Positions 34,979-42,961 of a stretch of DNA of 64,000 nucleotides are shown piece after piece (within the stretch, counting starts at the first letter, position 1; the number at the start of each line of letters is the position of its first letter). Origin of the DNA: JANQIO01 sp965229625. GTDB lineage: Bacteria > Pseudomonadota > Gammaproteobacteria > Pseudomonadales > Halieaceae. A program made the translations under genes and the position numbers. The DNA lies in assembly GCA_965229625.1 (NCBI GenBank), contig CBDDJJ010000001.1, forward strand, positions 62,001 through 126,000. Direction: 5' to 3'. The notes below the pieces were generated by a model. It saw only the letters and a program-made list of their open reading frames with translations, had not been told where the DNA came from and made no database searches.

Positions 34979-35320
34979 TTCTACCTCCCTGTAAGCAGCT
35001 TACATCCGCGCGTCGTTATTATGTTTTCCCCAGGGTCAGGGAAAGCACGAATCAATCCAGTATAGATGTAAATTTTGAACGTGCAGGTTTTTGCTGTCCT
35101 GAGGCCCCGGTGTCCGCAAGGGCGTTGATCCTGGATGGCCACTTTCCATTTGCCGTTGTCCGCGCGCCTTACTGTTTTGTATTTCATGTGTGGAATGCCC
35201 CCATCCCTGCCGGCGTGAGGGCTGTAACCTGTCTGACAGGCCGATGGGAAACATTGGATTGTTCTCGTGATCGGCAGTAATGTGTTCGCCTTTCCAGGGC
35301 CTGACCACGAAGGACTACTT
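34979..35320. other. Intergenic leader between divergent genes (342 bp)
   Basis: This gap lies between the giant secreted protein (minus) and a small SnoaL-like gene (plus). It is less GC-rich than its surroundings and must hold the promoters of both. On the minus strand it contains a possible 68-codon leader frame (34981-35187). I saw no tRNA, no riboswitch core and no clear operator palindrome. Confidence 0.5.
34981..35187 (-). CDS. Possible short leader ORF before the giant gene
   Basis: A 68-codon frame beginning MKYKTVRRADNGKWKVAIQD. Its TAG stop lies within the GGGAGGTAG that is also the ribosome site of the giant gene, ending two bases before that ATG, so translational coupling is possible. 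It is basic, with no recognised family, and no good ribosome site precedes it. It may be a chance frame or a decayed gene. Confidence 0.25.
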   Translation of the reverse strand: MKYKTVRRADNGKWKVAIQDQRPCGHRGLRTAKTCTFKIYIYTGLIRAFPDPGENIITTRGCKLLTGR

Positions 35321-35716
35321 ATGGCGCGTTCACTTTTGTTCAGCTTTGTTCTGGTCGCAAGCCTGGCCACCGCAGCTGAAGACAGCTCCCCGTTGGCGGT
35401 TGTGCAGCGACAACTGGATACCTATAACGCCCAGGACATCGACGGCTTTGCCGCCGTGTTTGCCAAAGACGCCGAAATCTTCAGGACCATCGGTGATGTG
35501 GAGCCGTCCATGAAGGGCCGAGAAGCGATTCATGCTACCTACGGCAGGATCTTCCGCGAAAACCCCAGCAACAAGTCCACACTGCTGGGTCGCATGGTGC
35601 AGGGCGACTTCGTGCTCGACCATGAGTTGATTACGGGCCGCGATGAGGAATTCAGGATTGTGGCCATCTATGAAGTGAAGGGTGGCCTGATACAGCGAGC
35701 ATGGTTTGTGCGGTAG
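35321..35716 (+). CDS. Exported SnoaL/NTF2-like small protein
   Basis: A 131-residue protein from ATG 35321, preceded by AAGGA; the frame is open upstream to 35267 but the signal peptide (MARSLLFSFVLVASLATAAE) fits the ATG. The mature part is NTF2-like: 'VVQRQLDTYNAQDIDGFAAVFAKDAEIF' (about 25-52), 'GREAIHATYGRIF' and 'FRIVAIYEVKGGLIQRAWFV'. This is the SnoaL/steroid-isomerase-like family, here periplasmic. No function can be assigned. It stands alone, with the M49-like lipoprotein starting 122 bases downstream. Confidence 0.8.
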   Translation: MARSLLFSFVLVASLATAAEDSSPLAVVQRQLDTYNAQDIDGFAAVFAKDAEIFRTIGDVEPSMKGREAIHATYGRIFRENPSNKSTLLGRMVQGDFVLDHELITGRDEEFRIVAIYEVKGGLIQRAWFVR

Positions 35717-35838
35717 CACCTGTGATTCCCTGCCCAGTGCCCTGACAACCGCTCACGCTGGTACCCGCGACGGTCGCCGGGTCGATTTGGGTTACTATCG
35801 GCAGACATAAAACAAACACTGTATTTCGGGGGTATACC

Positions 35839-37515
35839 ATGCGCCTTGCTCGTGCTTTTTTTTCGTTGGTCCTTTTCACGCTGCTTTATGGTTGCAGCGA
35901 AAAGCCTGCTCCTGATGAAGTTTCGCAGACTCCTACAGGCGAACCAGAAGCTGTTGGTGAGGAGATGGCCGGGGAGTCTCGCTACGACATCTACGAGCCG
36001 TTCACCCTTACCGCCGACCTGTCACACCTGAATGATGAACAGCGCAAGATGCTCAAGCTGCTGATCCAGGCCTCCGAGATCATGGATGAGCTGTTCTGGC
36101 TGCAGGCCTATGGCGAGGCCGGCCCCCTGCTCGACAGTATCGAAGATGCCGCCCAGCGCCGTTTTGCCGACATCAATTACGGGCCCTGGGATCGCCTCGA
36201 TGGCGACAAGGCATTTGTTGAAGGCGTGGGGGAGAAGCCTGCCGGAGCGCGCTTCTACCCGGAAGACATGAGCAAGGACGAGTTCGAGGCCTGGGATCAG
36301 CCCGGTAAGGACGGTCTGTATTCCCTGGTACAGCGTGACGAGGACGGCGCTCTCAAGCTGGTGCCTTACCGCGAGGCCTACGCCGCGCAATTGCAGGCGG
36401 CGGCAGCGCTGCTGCGAGAGGCCGCCGGGCTGGCGAAGGTAGAGTCCTTTGCCGCTTACCTGCGCCTGCGCGCTGATGCCATCGAATCCGATGACTACCA
36501 GCCCTCCGACATAGCCTGGATGGACATGAAGGACAACGAGGTGGAACTGGTCATCGGCGCTATTGAGAACTACGAGGACGGCCTCTACAGCTACCGGGCA
36601 GCCTACGAGTCCTATGTGCTGATCAAGGACCTGGCGTGGAGTGAGCGCCTCGCGCGGTTTTCGAAATACCTGCCGGAACTGCAACAGGGCCTGCCGGTGC
36701 CGGAGGCCTACAAGGCGCAGATGCCGGGTTCCAATGCCGATCTCGGTGCCTACGATGCGATCTACTACGCCGGCCACAGCAATGCCGGGGCCAAGACCAT
36801 TGCCATCAACCTGCCCAACGACGAAGAGGTGCAGCTCGCCAAGGGCACCCGCCGCCTGCAGCTCAAGAACGCCATGCAGGCCAAGTTCGACAAGATCCTG
36901 TTGCCGATAACCGGTGAGTTGATTGCCGAGGACCAGCGCAAGCACGTGACCTTCGACGCATTCTTCTCCAACACCATGTTCCATGAAGTCGCCCACGGTC
37001 TCGGCATCAAGAACACGCTGGACGGGCAGGGCACCGTGCGCAAGGCCCTGAAGGAGCATTCCTCAGCCCTGGAAGAAGGCAAGGCCGACATCCTCGGCCT
37101 TTACATGGTGCAGCAGCTCCGGGAGAAGGGCGAGATTGCCGAAGGCGAACTCATGGATAACTACGTGACTTTCCTGGCGGGCATTTTCCGCTCGGTGCGC
37201 TTCGGCGCCTCCAGTGCCCATGGCAGGGCCAACATGGTGCGCTTCAATTTCTTTGAGGCAGCGGGAGCATTCAGTCGGGATGCCGCGACCGGCCACTACC
37301 GTGTCAACGTTCCCGAGTTCGAGGGCGCGGTGCGGGATTTGAGTCGTCTTATCCTGATGTTGCAGGGTGACGGCGATTACCAGGGCGTGGACACGCTGAT
37401 GGCAGATCTGGGCAGCATTGGCCCGACCCTGCAGGCTGACCTCGACCGGCTGGCAACTGCGGGCATCCCGGTAGACGTGGTGTTTGAACAGGGCGCCGCG
37501 GTCGTCGGCCTGTAG
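35839..37515 (+). CDS. M49-like zinc peptidase lipoprotein
   Basis: A 558-residue lipoprotein: lipobox LLYGC with C19. The zinc motif is H382-E383-V-A-H386, followed 26 residues later by E412-E413-G-K-A-D417, matching the HExxxH/EEx(R/K)A(E/D) pair of dipeptidyl peptidase III (M49). Classical DPP III has HExxGH with one more residue; the five-residue HExxH form is known in some bacterial members. The N-terminal part is helical. It probably trims peptides in the periplasm, at the membrane. It stands alone between a SnoaL-like gene and an acyl-CoA ligase. Confidence 0.85.
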   Translation: MRLARAFFSLVLFTLLYGCSEKPAPDEVSQTPTGEPEAVGEEMAGESRYDIYEPFTLTADLSHLNDEQRKMLKLLIQASEIMDELFWLQAYGEAGPLLDSIEDAAQRRFADINYGPWDRLDGDKAFVEGVGEKPAGARFYPEDMSKDEFEAWDQPGKDGLYSLVQRDEDGALKLVPYREAYAAQLQAAAALLREAAGLAKVESFAAYLRLRADAIESDDYQPSDIAWMDMKDNEVELVIGAIENYEDGLYSYRAAYESYVLIKDLAWSERLARFSKYLPELQQGLPVPEAYKAQMPGSNADLGAYDAIYYAGHSNAGAKTIAINLPNDEEVQLAKGTRRLQLKNAMQAKFDKILLPITGELIAEDQRKHVTFDAFFSNTMFHEVAHGLGIKNTLDGQGTVRKALKEHSSALEEGKADILGLYMVQQLREKGEIAEGELMDNYVTFLAGIFRSVRFGASSAHGRANMVRFNFFEAAGAFSRDAATGHYRVNVPEFEGAVRDLSRLILMLQGDGDYQGVDTLMADLGSIGPTLQADLDRLATAGIPVDVVFEQGAAVVGL

Positions 37516-37631
37516 GCCTGAGCATATCACTCTGGACGGCTATATCTGTCCTGTCCGATTGCCTGATAGTATTCGTGGTTACTTTCATCAAGCTGCTGAA
37601 TCTAAGAATAATTCGATCGAGGTAGAGCCAC

Positions 37632-39329
37632 ATGAATAGCACTATGAATAGCCCCATGACTGATGTCGTCCTGCCACCACGCACCCTCCTGGGTGACATT
37701 GATCACTGGGCCAAAGAGCAGCCGCAGGCTCCCTGGCTGGTGGAAAAGTGGTCCTCCCGGGAACGGGAAATCAGCTGGGAGCAGGGCGCCGCTGAAGTGC
37801 GCGCCGCGGCTGCCTGGCTGGCCAATAAAGCAGGCAGCGGAGCGCGTATCGGCCTGCTGGCCCCCAACTGCGCCCACTGGATGCTGTCGGACTACGCGAT
37901 CATCGGCGCCGGCGGCGTGACGGTGCCGTTCTTCACCACCATGGATGCCGAGAGCATTGCCTACACCGCAGACTTTTCCGGGGTGGAGATGCTATTGCTC
38001 GGCAATGCAGCCAACTGGGAAGCGGTGCGCGGCAGTTTCAAGGCCGATATCCCGGTGGTATTGCTGCCCGGTGCGCCGGCGGTCGAAGGTGGGATCTCAT
38101 GGGAAGAGATTGTCGCCGCGGGTGCCGAGCTGCCCGACCCCGACACGCGGGATGACCAGGACCTGGCGACCATCGTCTTCACCTCCGGCACGACCGGCAA
38201 GCCCAAAGGGGTGATGCACTCGATGCGTTCCCTGCGCGAGGCAGCCGGTGGCGTGTCGATCATGGCAGACAGCAAACCCGGGGCCCGCTTTGTTTCCTAC
38301 CTGCCGTTAGCGCACATGGGCGAGCGAATCGTGATCGAGAACCACGCCTTGTTCTGCGGCGGCACAGTGTTTTTCAACGAAAGCCAGGAGAGCTTCCTGG
38401 CCGACCTGCGCAATGCCCGACCCACCTGGATGCTGGGCGTACCCCGCATCTGGGAAAAGTTGCAGCAGGTGGTGCTGGCACACCTGGTGAGCCTCGAGGA
38501 GCTCGAGACCGCCAGAGCGGCGGGAGAGCTGGAGCCGGTGGCGCAGAAGATTCGCGAATTCCTGGGTATGGATGCCGCCGAGTACATCCTCACCTCCACC
38601 GCGCCCACCCCCACCCCGCTGAAGGCCTGGTACGACGAACTGGGCATCATGCTCTACGACGGCTACGGCCAGTCGGAAATCCTGCCGGTGTGTGGCAACG
38701 TCGCCGGCAATCGCAAGGTCGATTCCATCGGTATCGCCTCGCCGGGTGTCGAGATCAAGATCGCCGAGGACGGCGAGATTCTGGCACGGGGTGGCGGCAC
38801 TGCCCTGGGCTATTTCAACGCTCCCGAAAAAACTGCCGAAACTTTTGAAGCCGATGGCTGGGTGCACACTGGCGACCGCGGCCGTATCGACGAAGATGGC
38901 CACGTGTACATCACCGGACGGGTGAAGGAAATCTTCAAGACCGCCAAGGGCAAGTACGTGGCCCCGGCCCCGATCGAAGGCTTGTTCCTGGACAGCCCGC
39001 TGGTCGAGCAGGCCTGCCTGGACGGCAGCGGCCTGGCGCAGACGGTGATGATCACCGTGCTGTCTGCTGTCGGCGCGGCGCTCAGTGATGAAGAAGTTGC
39101 CAGCGAGTTGACAGGCTGGGTGCAGTCCATCAACGGCAAGCTGGAAAAACACGCACAGATCGGCGCCCTGATTGTCAGCCGCACGCCCTGGGCCCAGGAG
39201 AACGGCGTACTGACACACACCCTCAAGATCAAGCGCGATGCCGTGGCCGATCGCTACGCCGGCGAACTGGAACAGGCGGGTGATCGCCTGCGTGATGGTG
39301 AGCCGCTGTTCGTGATTGCGGTGGACTGA
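37632..39329 (+). CDS. Long-chain acyl-CoA synthetase-like ligase
   Basis: A 565-residue ANL ligase, start at ATG 37632 behind GAGGTAG. P-loop 'FTSGTTGKPKGVMHS' (about 179-193), 'YLPLAHMGER' (about 222-231) and 'YDGYGQSEI' (about 341-349) resemble the bubblegum/long-chain ligase type. 'DGWVHTGDRG' and 'RVKEIFKTAKGKYVAPAPIEG' complete the C-terminal domain. It activates long-chain fatty or related acids to CoA esters. Its 3' end converges on the DsbA-fold pair 12 bases away. Confidence 0.92.
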   Translation: MNSTMNSPMTDVVLPPRTLLGDIDHWAKEQPQAPWLVEKWSSREREISWEQGAAEVRAAAAWLANKAGSGARIGLLAPNCAHWMLSDYAIIGAGGVTVPFFTTMDAESIAYTADFSGVEMLLLGNAANWEAVRGSFKADIPVVLLPGAPAVEGGISWEEIVAAGAELPDPDTRDDQDLATIVFTSGTTGKPKGVMHSMRSLREAAGGVSIMADSKPGARFVSYLPLAHMGERIVIENHALFCGGTVFFNESQESFLADLRNARPTWMLGVPRIWEKLQQVVLAHLVSLEELETARAAGELEPVAQKIREFLGMDAAEYILTSTAPTPTPLKAWYDELGIMLYDGYGQSEILPVCGNVAGNRKVDSIGIASPGVEIKIAEDGEILARGGGTALGYFNAPEKTAETFEADGWVHTGDRGRIDEDGHVYITGRVKEIFKTAKGKYVAPAPIEGLFLDSPLVEQACLDGSGLAQTVMITVLSAVGAALSDEEVASELTGWVQSINGKLEKHAQIGALIVSRTPWAQENGVLTHTLKIKRDAVADRYAGELEQAGDRLRDGEPLFVIAVD

Positions 39330-39341
39330 GGGACCGGTTGT

Positions 39342-39935
39342 TCACTCCTGCGCGGCTTCGCGCAGAAGGCTCTCCATCCAGGGCAGGTGCTCGCGGCCGA
39401 TAAACACCTGGTCACCCACCAGGTAGGTGGGGGCGTGAAACACTTTCTGCTCAATAGCCGCATCGCGAATCTGCGCCAGCGCCTCACGGCCCTGCTCGAG
39501 ATTGAGCGGCCGCCTGGCGGTACTTTCGTTCCACAGCGCTGCCACGGTGGCGGCATCATCGAGATCTTCACCCCGTACCCAGTAGCCTTCAAAGGCCGCG
39601 CGAATGAAGGGCAGGGGATCTTCATCCACCTCCTTGTCGAAGCAGGCCAACGCCGCCAGGCTGGTCACGGTGCTGCCGGGGTCATCCCTGAACTGCATCT
39701 CGATACCCTGTATGTCCGCGTAGAGCAGGTGTGTCCTGCGCCGGGCGCCGGCGCGCACCCGCCGGTGGGCCTCACCACGCGTCTCCCCGGGTTTGCGCTC
39801 GGGCAGGGTTTCCTCGCTGGTGTGAAAAGGTAGCCAGCGCGCCTTCATTCCCAGACGCTCGAGCACGGCGCAGGTAGGGTGCAGCGCCAGGTAGGACGCC
39901 GGGTTCTTGAAGTCTATGTAGATGGTGGGCCTCAT
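39342..39935 (-). CDS. DsbA-fold protein (HCCA isomerase-like), second of pair
   Basis: A 197-residue thioredoxin-fold (DsbA/kappa-GST) protein; the ATG at 39935 is chosen as the fold begins at once (MRPTIYIDFKNPASYLALHP). It ends 'TYLVGDQVFIGREHLPWMESLLREA', the cis-Pro and closing helix of 2-hydroxychromene-2-carboxylate isomerases. No CxxC is present, so it is not a disulfide oxidase. Family members use glutathione to isomerise aromatic breakdown products. Its start overlaps the stop of the partner gene by ATGA. Confidence 0.85.
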   Translation of the reverse strand: MRPTIYIDFKNPASYLALHPTCAVLERLGMKARWLPFHTSEETLPERKPGETRGEAHRRVRAGARRRTHLLYADIQGIEMQFRDDPGSTVTSLAALACFDKEVDEDPLPFIRAAFEGYWVRGEDLDDAATVAALWNESTARRPLNLEQGREALAQIRDAAIEQKVFHAPTYLVGDQVFIGREHLPWMESLLREAAQE

Positions 39936-40618
39936 GTCAGCGCCAGCTCGATATCCGGGGCGTCGCCGACACGGCCGCCCAGGCACCATTCCACGTAGGG
40001 CAGGTTCTCCCGACCGAACAGCACCTGGTCTGCAAACACATAGGTGGGTACACCGTAGATGCCGGCATCCAGCAGTTGCGCCTGCAGTGCGTCGTGTTGT
40101 TCCCGGCCCTCAAGCTGGCAATAAGTGGCAAAGCCTGCGGTGTCGATAGACGCGGCCTCCATGCACTCGATGACAACGTCCAGGTTCTCGATGTCGAGGT
40201 CACGCCGCCAGAATCGTGGGTACACCGCCGACAGGTAAGCGGCCATGCCTTGTGGCTGGCGATGGTTCACCCAACTGATGCCCATGTTCGGCAGGCTGGA
40301 ATCCCAGATCTTCTCGGTGCCGTGTAACTCGTAACCCTGGCGCTCGGCGTAGCGCCGGGCGTCCCGGTAGGCGTACTTGACGGCGGACCACTGCGATGCC
40401 GAACGGCGACTTTCCACCACCTTGCCCCGCGACTTCTTCGCCGAACCCAGGTAGCTGGGGATATCCAGGGTGAGGGGGCGCCAGTCGACCTGGATTTGGA
40501 GTCGCTCGACCATGGCCAGGGTCGGCTTGACGGCGACGAAGGCATAGGGGCTCTTGATGTCCAGGTAGACGATCAGCGGTTTGTCGCTCTGGAGCGGGTG
40601 AGTGTCGGGCATGTTCAT
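39932..40618 (-). CDS. DsbA-fold protein (HCCA isomerase-like), first of pair
   Basis: A 228-residue homologue of the next gene; the ATG at 40618 is preferred over a distant upstream start. The DsbA-like start is 'LIVYLDIKSPYAFVAVKPTLAM' (about 14-35), with SPY at the glutathione-activating position, and the end is 'TYVFADQVLFGRENLPYVEWCLGG'. Two overlapping copies suggest a heterodimer or two successive isomerisations. Role in aromatic or glutathione-linked catabolism is inferred from the family only. Confidence 0.85.
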   Translation of the reverse strand: MNMPDTHPLQSDKPLIVYLDIKSPYAFVAVKPTLAMVERLQIQVDWRPLTLDIPSYLGSAKKSRGKVVESRRSASQWSAVKYAYRDARRYAERQGYELHGTEKIWDSSLPNMGISWVNHRQPQGMAAYLSAVYPRFWRRDLDIENLDVVIECMEAASIDTAGFATYCQLEGREQHDALQAQLLDAGIYGVPTYVFADQVLFGRENLPYVEWCLGGRVGDAPDIELALT

Positions 40619-40772
40619 GCAGTGACGACGGTTTGCTCGGAGTGTAGGGATTGGCAAGGGGATTCTCCAGTGGCGGGCAAATAGGCGCCCTGCGTCACAA
40701 ATCCCATACTCCTTGCACGGTGGCTGCGCGGCTGTGGCACACTCCGCCCTATGGCTACGGGTATTCGACATC

Positions 40773-41984
40773 ATGCATAGGGTCAGGCAGCTCCTGTTCT
40801 GGGTGCTGCTGGCGGGGCTATTGTTCGCCGCACACCTGTCCTGGCGTGAGACCCGCTTCGGGCGCGGACCGCAGGATGCGTCGGCCGAACTGACGGGGCC
40901 TGCCCAGGAAATCGCCTTTGTGGCAAATGTCGTAGAGGGCAGCGTGTCCCTGATCGACCTGGAGAGTTACCAGGTGGTGGACACGCTCGATGTGGTACCC
41001 GATGGCAAGCGCGTGGGCCTGTTTCGCGACCCCCTGCAGTGGCTGGCCCAGGGCTACCTGGAGAGTCGCGGCGGCCTCAACTTTGCCCAGGACACGGATC
41101 TGTCCCGGGATGGCCGGGTACTCTACGTCTCGCGTGGTTACCTGGGCGATGTGGCGGCTTTTGATATCGCCAGCGGCGGTATGCTCTGGCGCACCCCGGT
41201 GAGTGGGTTGCGCGCCGACCACATGGATATTTCACCGGACGGTCGCAGGCTCTACGTATCGGCATTGATCTTCGGCGGCAATATTGTCGAGGTGCTGGAT
41301 AGCGCGAGCGGGGAACACCTGGGCGCTTTTCCCACCGGGCAGTGGCCCCACGACGTGCACACCACGCCCGACGGCGCTCGCATCTATACCGCCAGCCTGG
41401 GCAATATGCTCAAGGACGGCGCCGAGCGCGATGTCGAGGCGGATGCCTACCAGGTAACCGTTACCGACGCTGTGACCCTGGAGCGGCTCAAGCACTACAG
41501 TTTTGAGGCGGGTATCCGGCCCTTTGTTTTCAACCGCAAGGAAACCCGGCTGTACGCGCAGCTATCCAACACCCACGCGCTGATCGCCTACGACCTCACC
41601 AACAGTCGCAACCTGGAGCGCCTGGAACTGCCGATAGCCCCGGGGTTAACGGAGGCCGACTGGGATTTCGAGGCACCGCATCACGGGCTGGCGTTGACGC
41701 CTGACGAAAGCACCTTGTGCGTCGCGGGACGGGCCTCGGATTACGCGGCCCTGGTCAGCGTCACCAACGATCACCTGACACCGCTGGCCACCATCCCGGT
41801 AGGAGATGCGCCTAGCTGGGCGGCACTGGATCTCAGCGGCCAACGCTGCATCCTGCCCAACACGCGCAGCAATGATGTGTCGATCATCTCCATCGACACA
41901 CCGGGAGAGCTGGCGAGGGTGAGAGTGGGCGCGGCACCCAAGCACGTTACCGTGGGCCGGGTGCCGGCCGCGCTGCTTGACTAG
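40773..41984 (+). CDS. Exported YVTN-type beta-propeller protein
   Basis: A 403-residue protein from ATG 40773. A hydrophobic start (about 5-21, 'LLFWVLLAGLLFAAHLSW') anchors or exports it. The rest is a seven-bladed YVTN/cytochrome-D1-like propeller with blades such as 'IAFVANVVEGSVSLIDLESYQVVDTL' and 'DISPDGRRLYVSALIFGGNIVEVLDSASGE', ending with 'QRCILPNTRSNDVSIISIDTPGELARVRVG'. These propellers often accompany electron-transfer or binding systems; here nothing nearby specifies it. Confidence 0.82.
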   Translation: MHRVRQLLFWVLLAGLLFAAHLSWRETRFGRGPQDASAELTGPAQEIAFVANVVEGSVSLIDLESYQVVDTLDVVPDGKRVGLFRDPLQWLAQGYLESRGGLNFAQDTDLSRDGRVLYVSRGYLGDVAAFDIASGGMLWRTPVSGLRADHMDISPDGRRLYVSALIFGGNIVEVLDSASGEHLGAFPTGQWPHDVHTTPDGARIYTASLGNMLKDGAERDVEADAYQVTVTDAVTLERLKHYSFEAGIRPFVFNRKETRLYAQLSNTHALIAYDLTNSRNLERLELPIAPGLTEADWDFEAPHHGLALTPDESTLCVAGRASDYAALVSVTNDHLTPLATIPVGDAPSWAALDLSGQRCILPNTRSNDVSIISIDTPGELARVRVGAAPKHVTVGRVPAALLD

Positions 41985-41988
41985 CCGG

Positions 41989-42007
41989 GCGCGGCTTCAG
42001 GCCGCGC
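41989..42007. terminator. Hairpin in the convergent propeller-hutZ gap
   Basis: GCGCGGC (41989-41995) and GCCGCGC (42001-42007) form a 7-bp stem with loop TTCAG, straddling the end of the minus-strand hutZ. No U run follows on either strand, so termination strength is uncertain. Confidence 0.4.
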
Positions 42008-42521
42008 TGCGACGCTTGTGACCGTCCCGCAGGTGATCAACGGCTTCACCGGCCAGTGATTCGCCGGCCAGGGTGTAGGCCTTGCCGAAACCCTTCACGT
42101 AGCGGCCGCGTTCCGGTAGCAGCTTGAACATCTTGAAGTCGGTGTGTTCGCCGAGGTTGCGCGGGCGTTCACCGTGGCGCTCGGCCAGGGCTTCCATGCC
42201 GGTGTTCCAGTCATCGCTACCGTACTCGATGCGATCGGCTCGCACGGTGTAGTTCACGCGCACTCGCGCAAACAGTTCTTCCGCGGCGTCCTCGTCTTCG
42301 ATAATCAACACCGAGGCGGTCGGATTGCTCTGCAGGTTGACTGCGTGCAGCGCGATTTCGCTGAGCAGCACATAGAGGCACTCATCGCCGATGGCGAACG
42401 GCGCATACGACGCGAAGGGCACACCCTCCGGGTCGATGCTCGCCAGCTGCAGGCTGCGGCGGGAATTGATAAACGCCATGACCTCGTCGCCGAGGCGGCT
42501 CTCCATAGCTTTGTTTTTCAT
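41997..42521 (-). CDS. hutZ: HutZ/HugZ-type haem utilisation protein
   Basis: A 174-residue PNPOx-fold protein of the HutZ/HugZ haem-degradation group. 'FINSRRSLQLASIDPEGVPFASYAPF' (about 17-42) is the split-barrel start, 'ALHAVNLQSNPTASVLIIEDED' (about 57-78) is mid-barrel, and 'FKMFKLLPERGRYVKGFGKAYTL' (about 128-150) is the typical HutZ C-terminal signature. HutZ binds haem and opens it to release iron. It is the last gene of the receptor-hutX-hutZ transcript. HutW is not present here. Confidence 0.88.
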   Translation of the reverse strand: MKNKAMESRLGDEVMAFINSRRSLQLASIDPEGVPFASYAPFAIGDECLYVLLSEIALHAVNLQSNPTASVLIIEDEDAAEELFARVRVNYTVRADRIEYGSDDWNTGMEALAERHGERPRNLGEHTDFKMFKLLPERGRYVKGFGKAYTLAGESLAGEAVDHLRDGHKRRSAA

Positions 42522-42542
42522 GTGATATCTCCTGACAGACGT

Positions 42543-42941
42543 CTAGACAGAAAGCGTGCTGCGAATGCGTTGGAATTCTTCGAGCTGCTCGGGAAGGATG
42601 GTTCCCTCGCTGTTGCGGCCCAGGAACACCTTGAACACCGTGTTAGCGTTGGCGTCCTCGAACACAAAGGCGTAGCTGTCGCGGCCACGGTGGGGCTTGT
42701 CCTGGAAGCGCACCCGTTGCAGGGCTTCCAGGCGCAGGTGGCCGTGGAATCCCGGCACCGGGCCGTCGAGGTTGTAGAAACCTTCGGCAATCTCACCCGC
42801 CGGGAAGGGCCCCTTGAATTCAAAGACGCAGCCGCCGCTGAAAACGATGGTGACGGTGTTGCCCCAGCGGGGCAGTACCTGCAGCAGCGGCAGCACCTGG
42901 TCCTGCTGCAATGAAGGTTCAACGGATTGATTCATATTCAA
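42543..42941 (-). CDS. hutX: HutX-type haem carrier (short form)
   Basis: A 132-residue protein matching the C-terminal part of HutX/HuvX haem carriers: 'WGNTVTIVFSGGCVFEFKGPFP' (about 26-47), 'GFYNLDGPVPGFHGHLRLEALQRVRFQ' and 'AFVFEDANANTVFKVFLGRN'. It is shorter than the roughly 165-residue relatives and lacks most of their N-terminus. HutX carries haem from the inner membrane importer to HutZ. It lies between the receptor and hutZ with short gaps, on one transcript. Confidence 0.82.
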   Translation of the reverse strand: MNMNQSVEPSLQQDQVLPLLQVLPRWGNTVTIVFSGGCVFEFKGPFPAGEIAEGFYNLDGPVPGFHGHLRLEALQRVRFQDKPHRGRDSYAFVFEDANANTVFKVFLGRNSEGTILPEQLEEFQRIRSTLSV

Positions 42942-42961
42942 CTCCTGTCCAAACCGGGCGA

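Noticed and set aside
34979..35320. Cyclic-di-GMP riboswitch in the long leader
   Set aside because: Some short GEMM-like fragments appear, but the conserved ACGCAAAGC core is missing.
36022..37059. 345-codon minus-strand frame
   Set aside because: Antisense to the M49-like peptidase; no ribosome site or domain.
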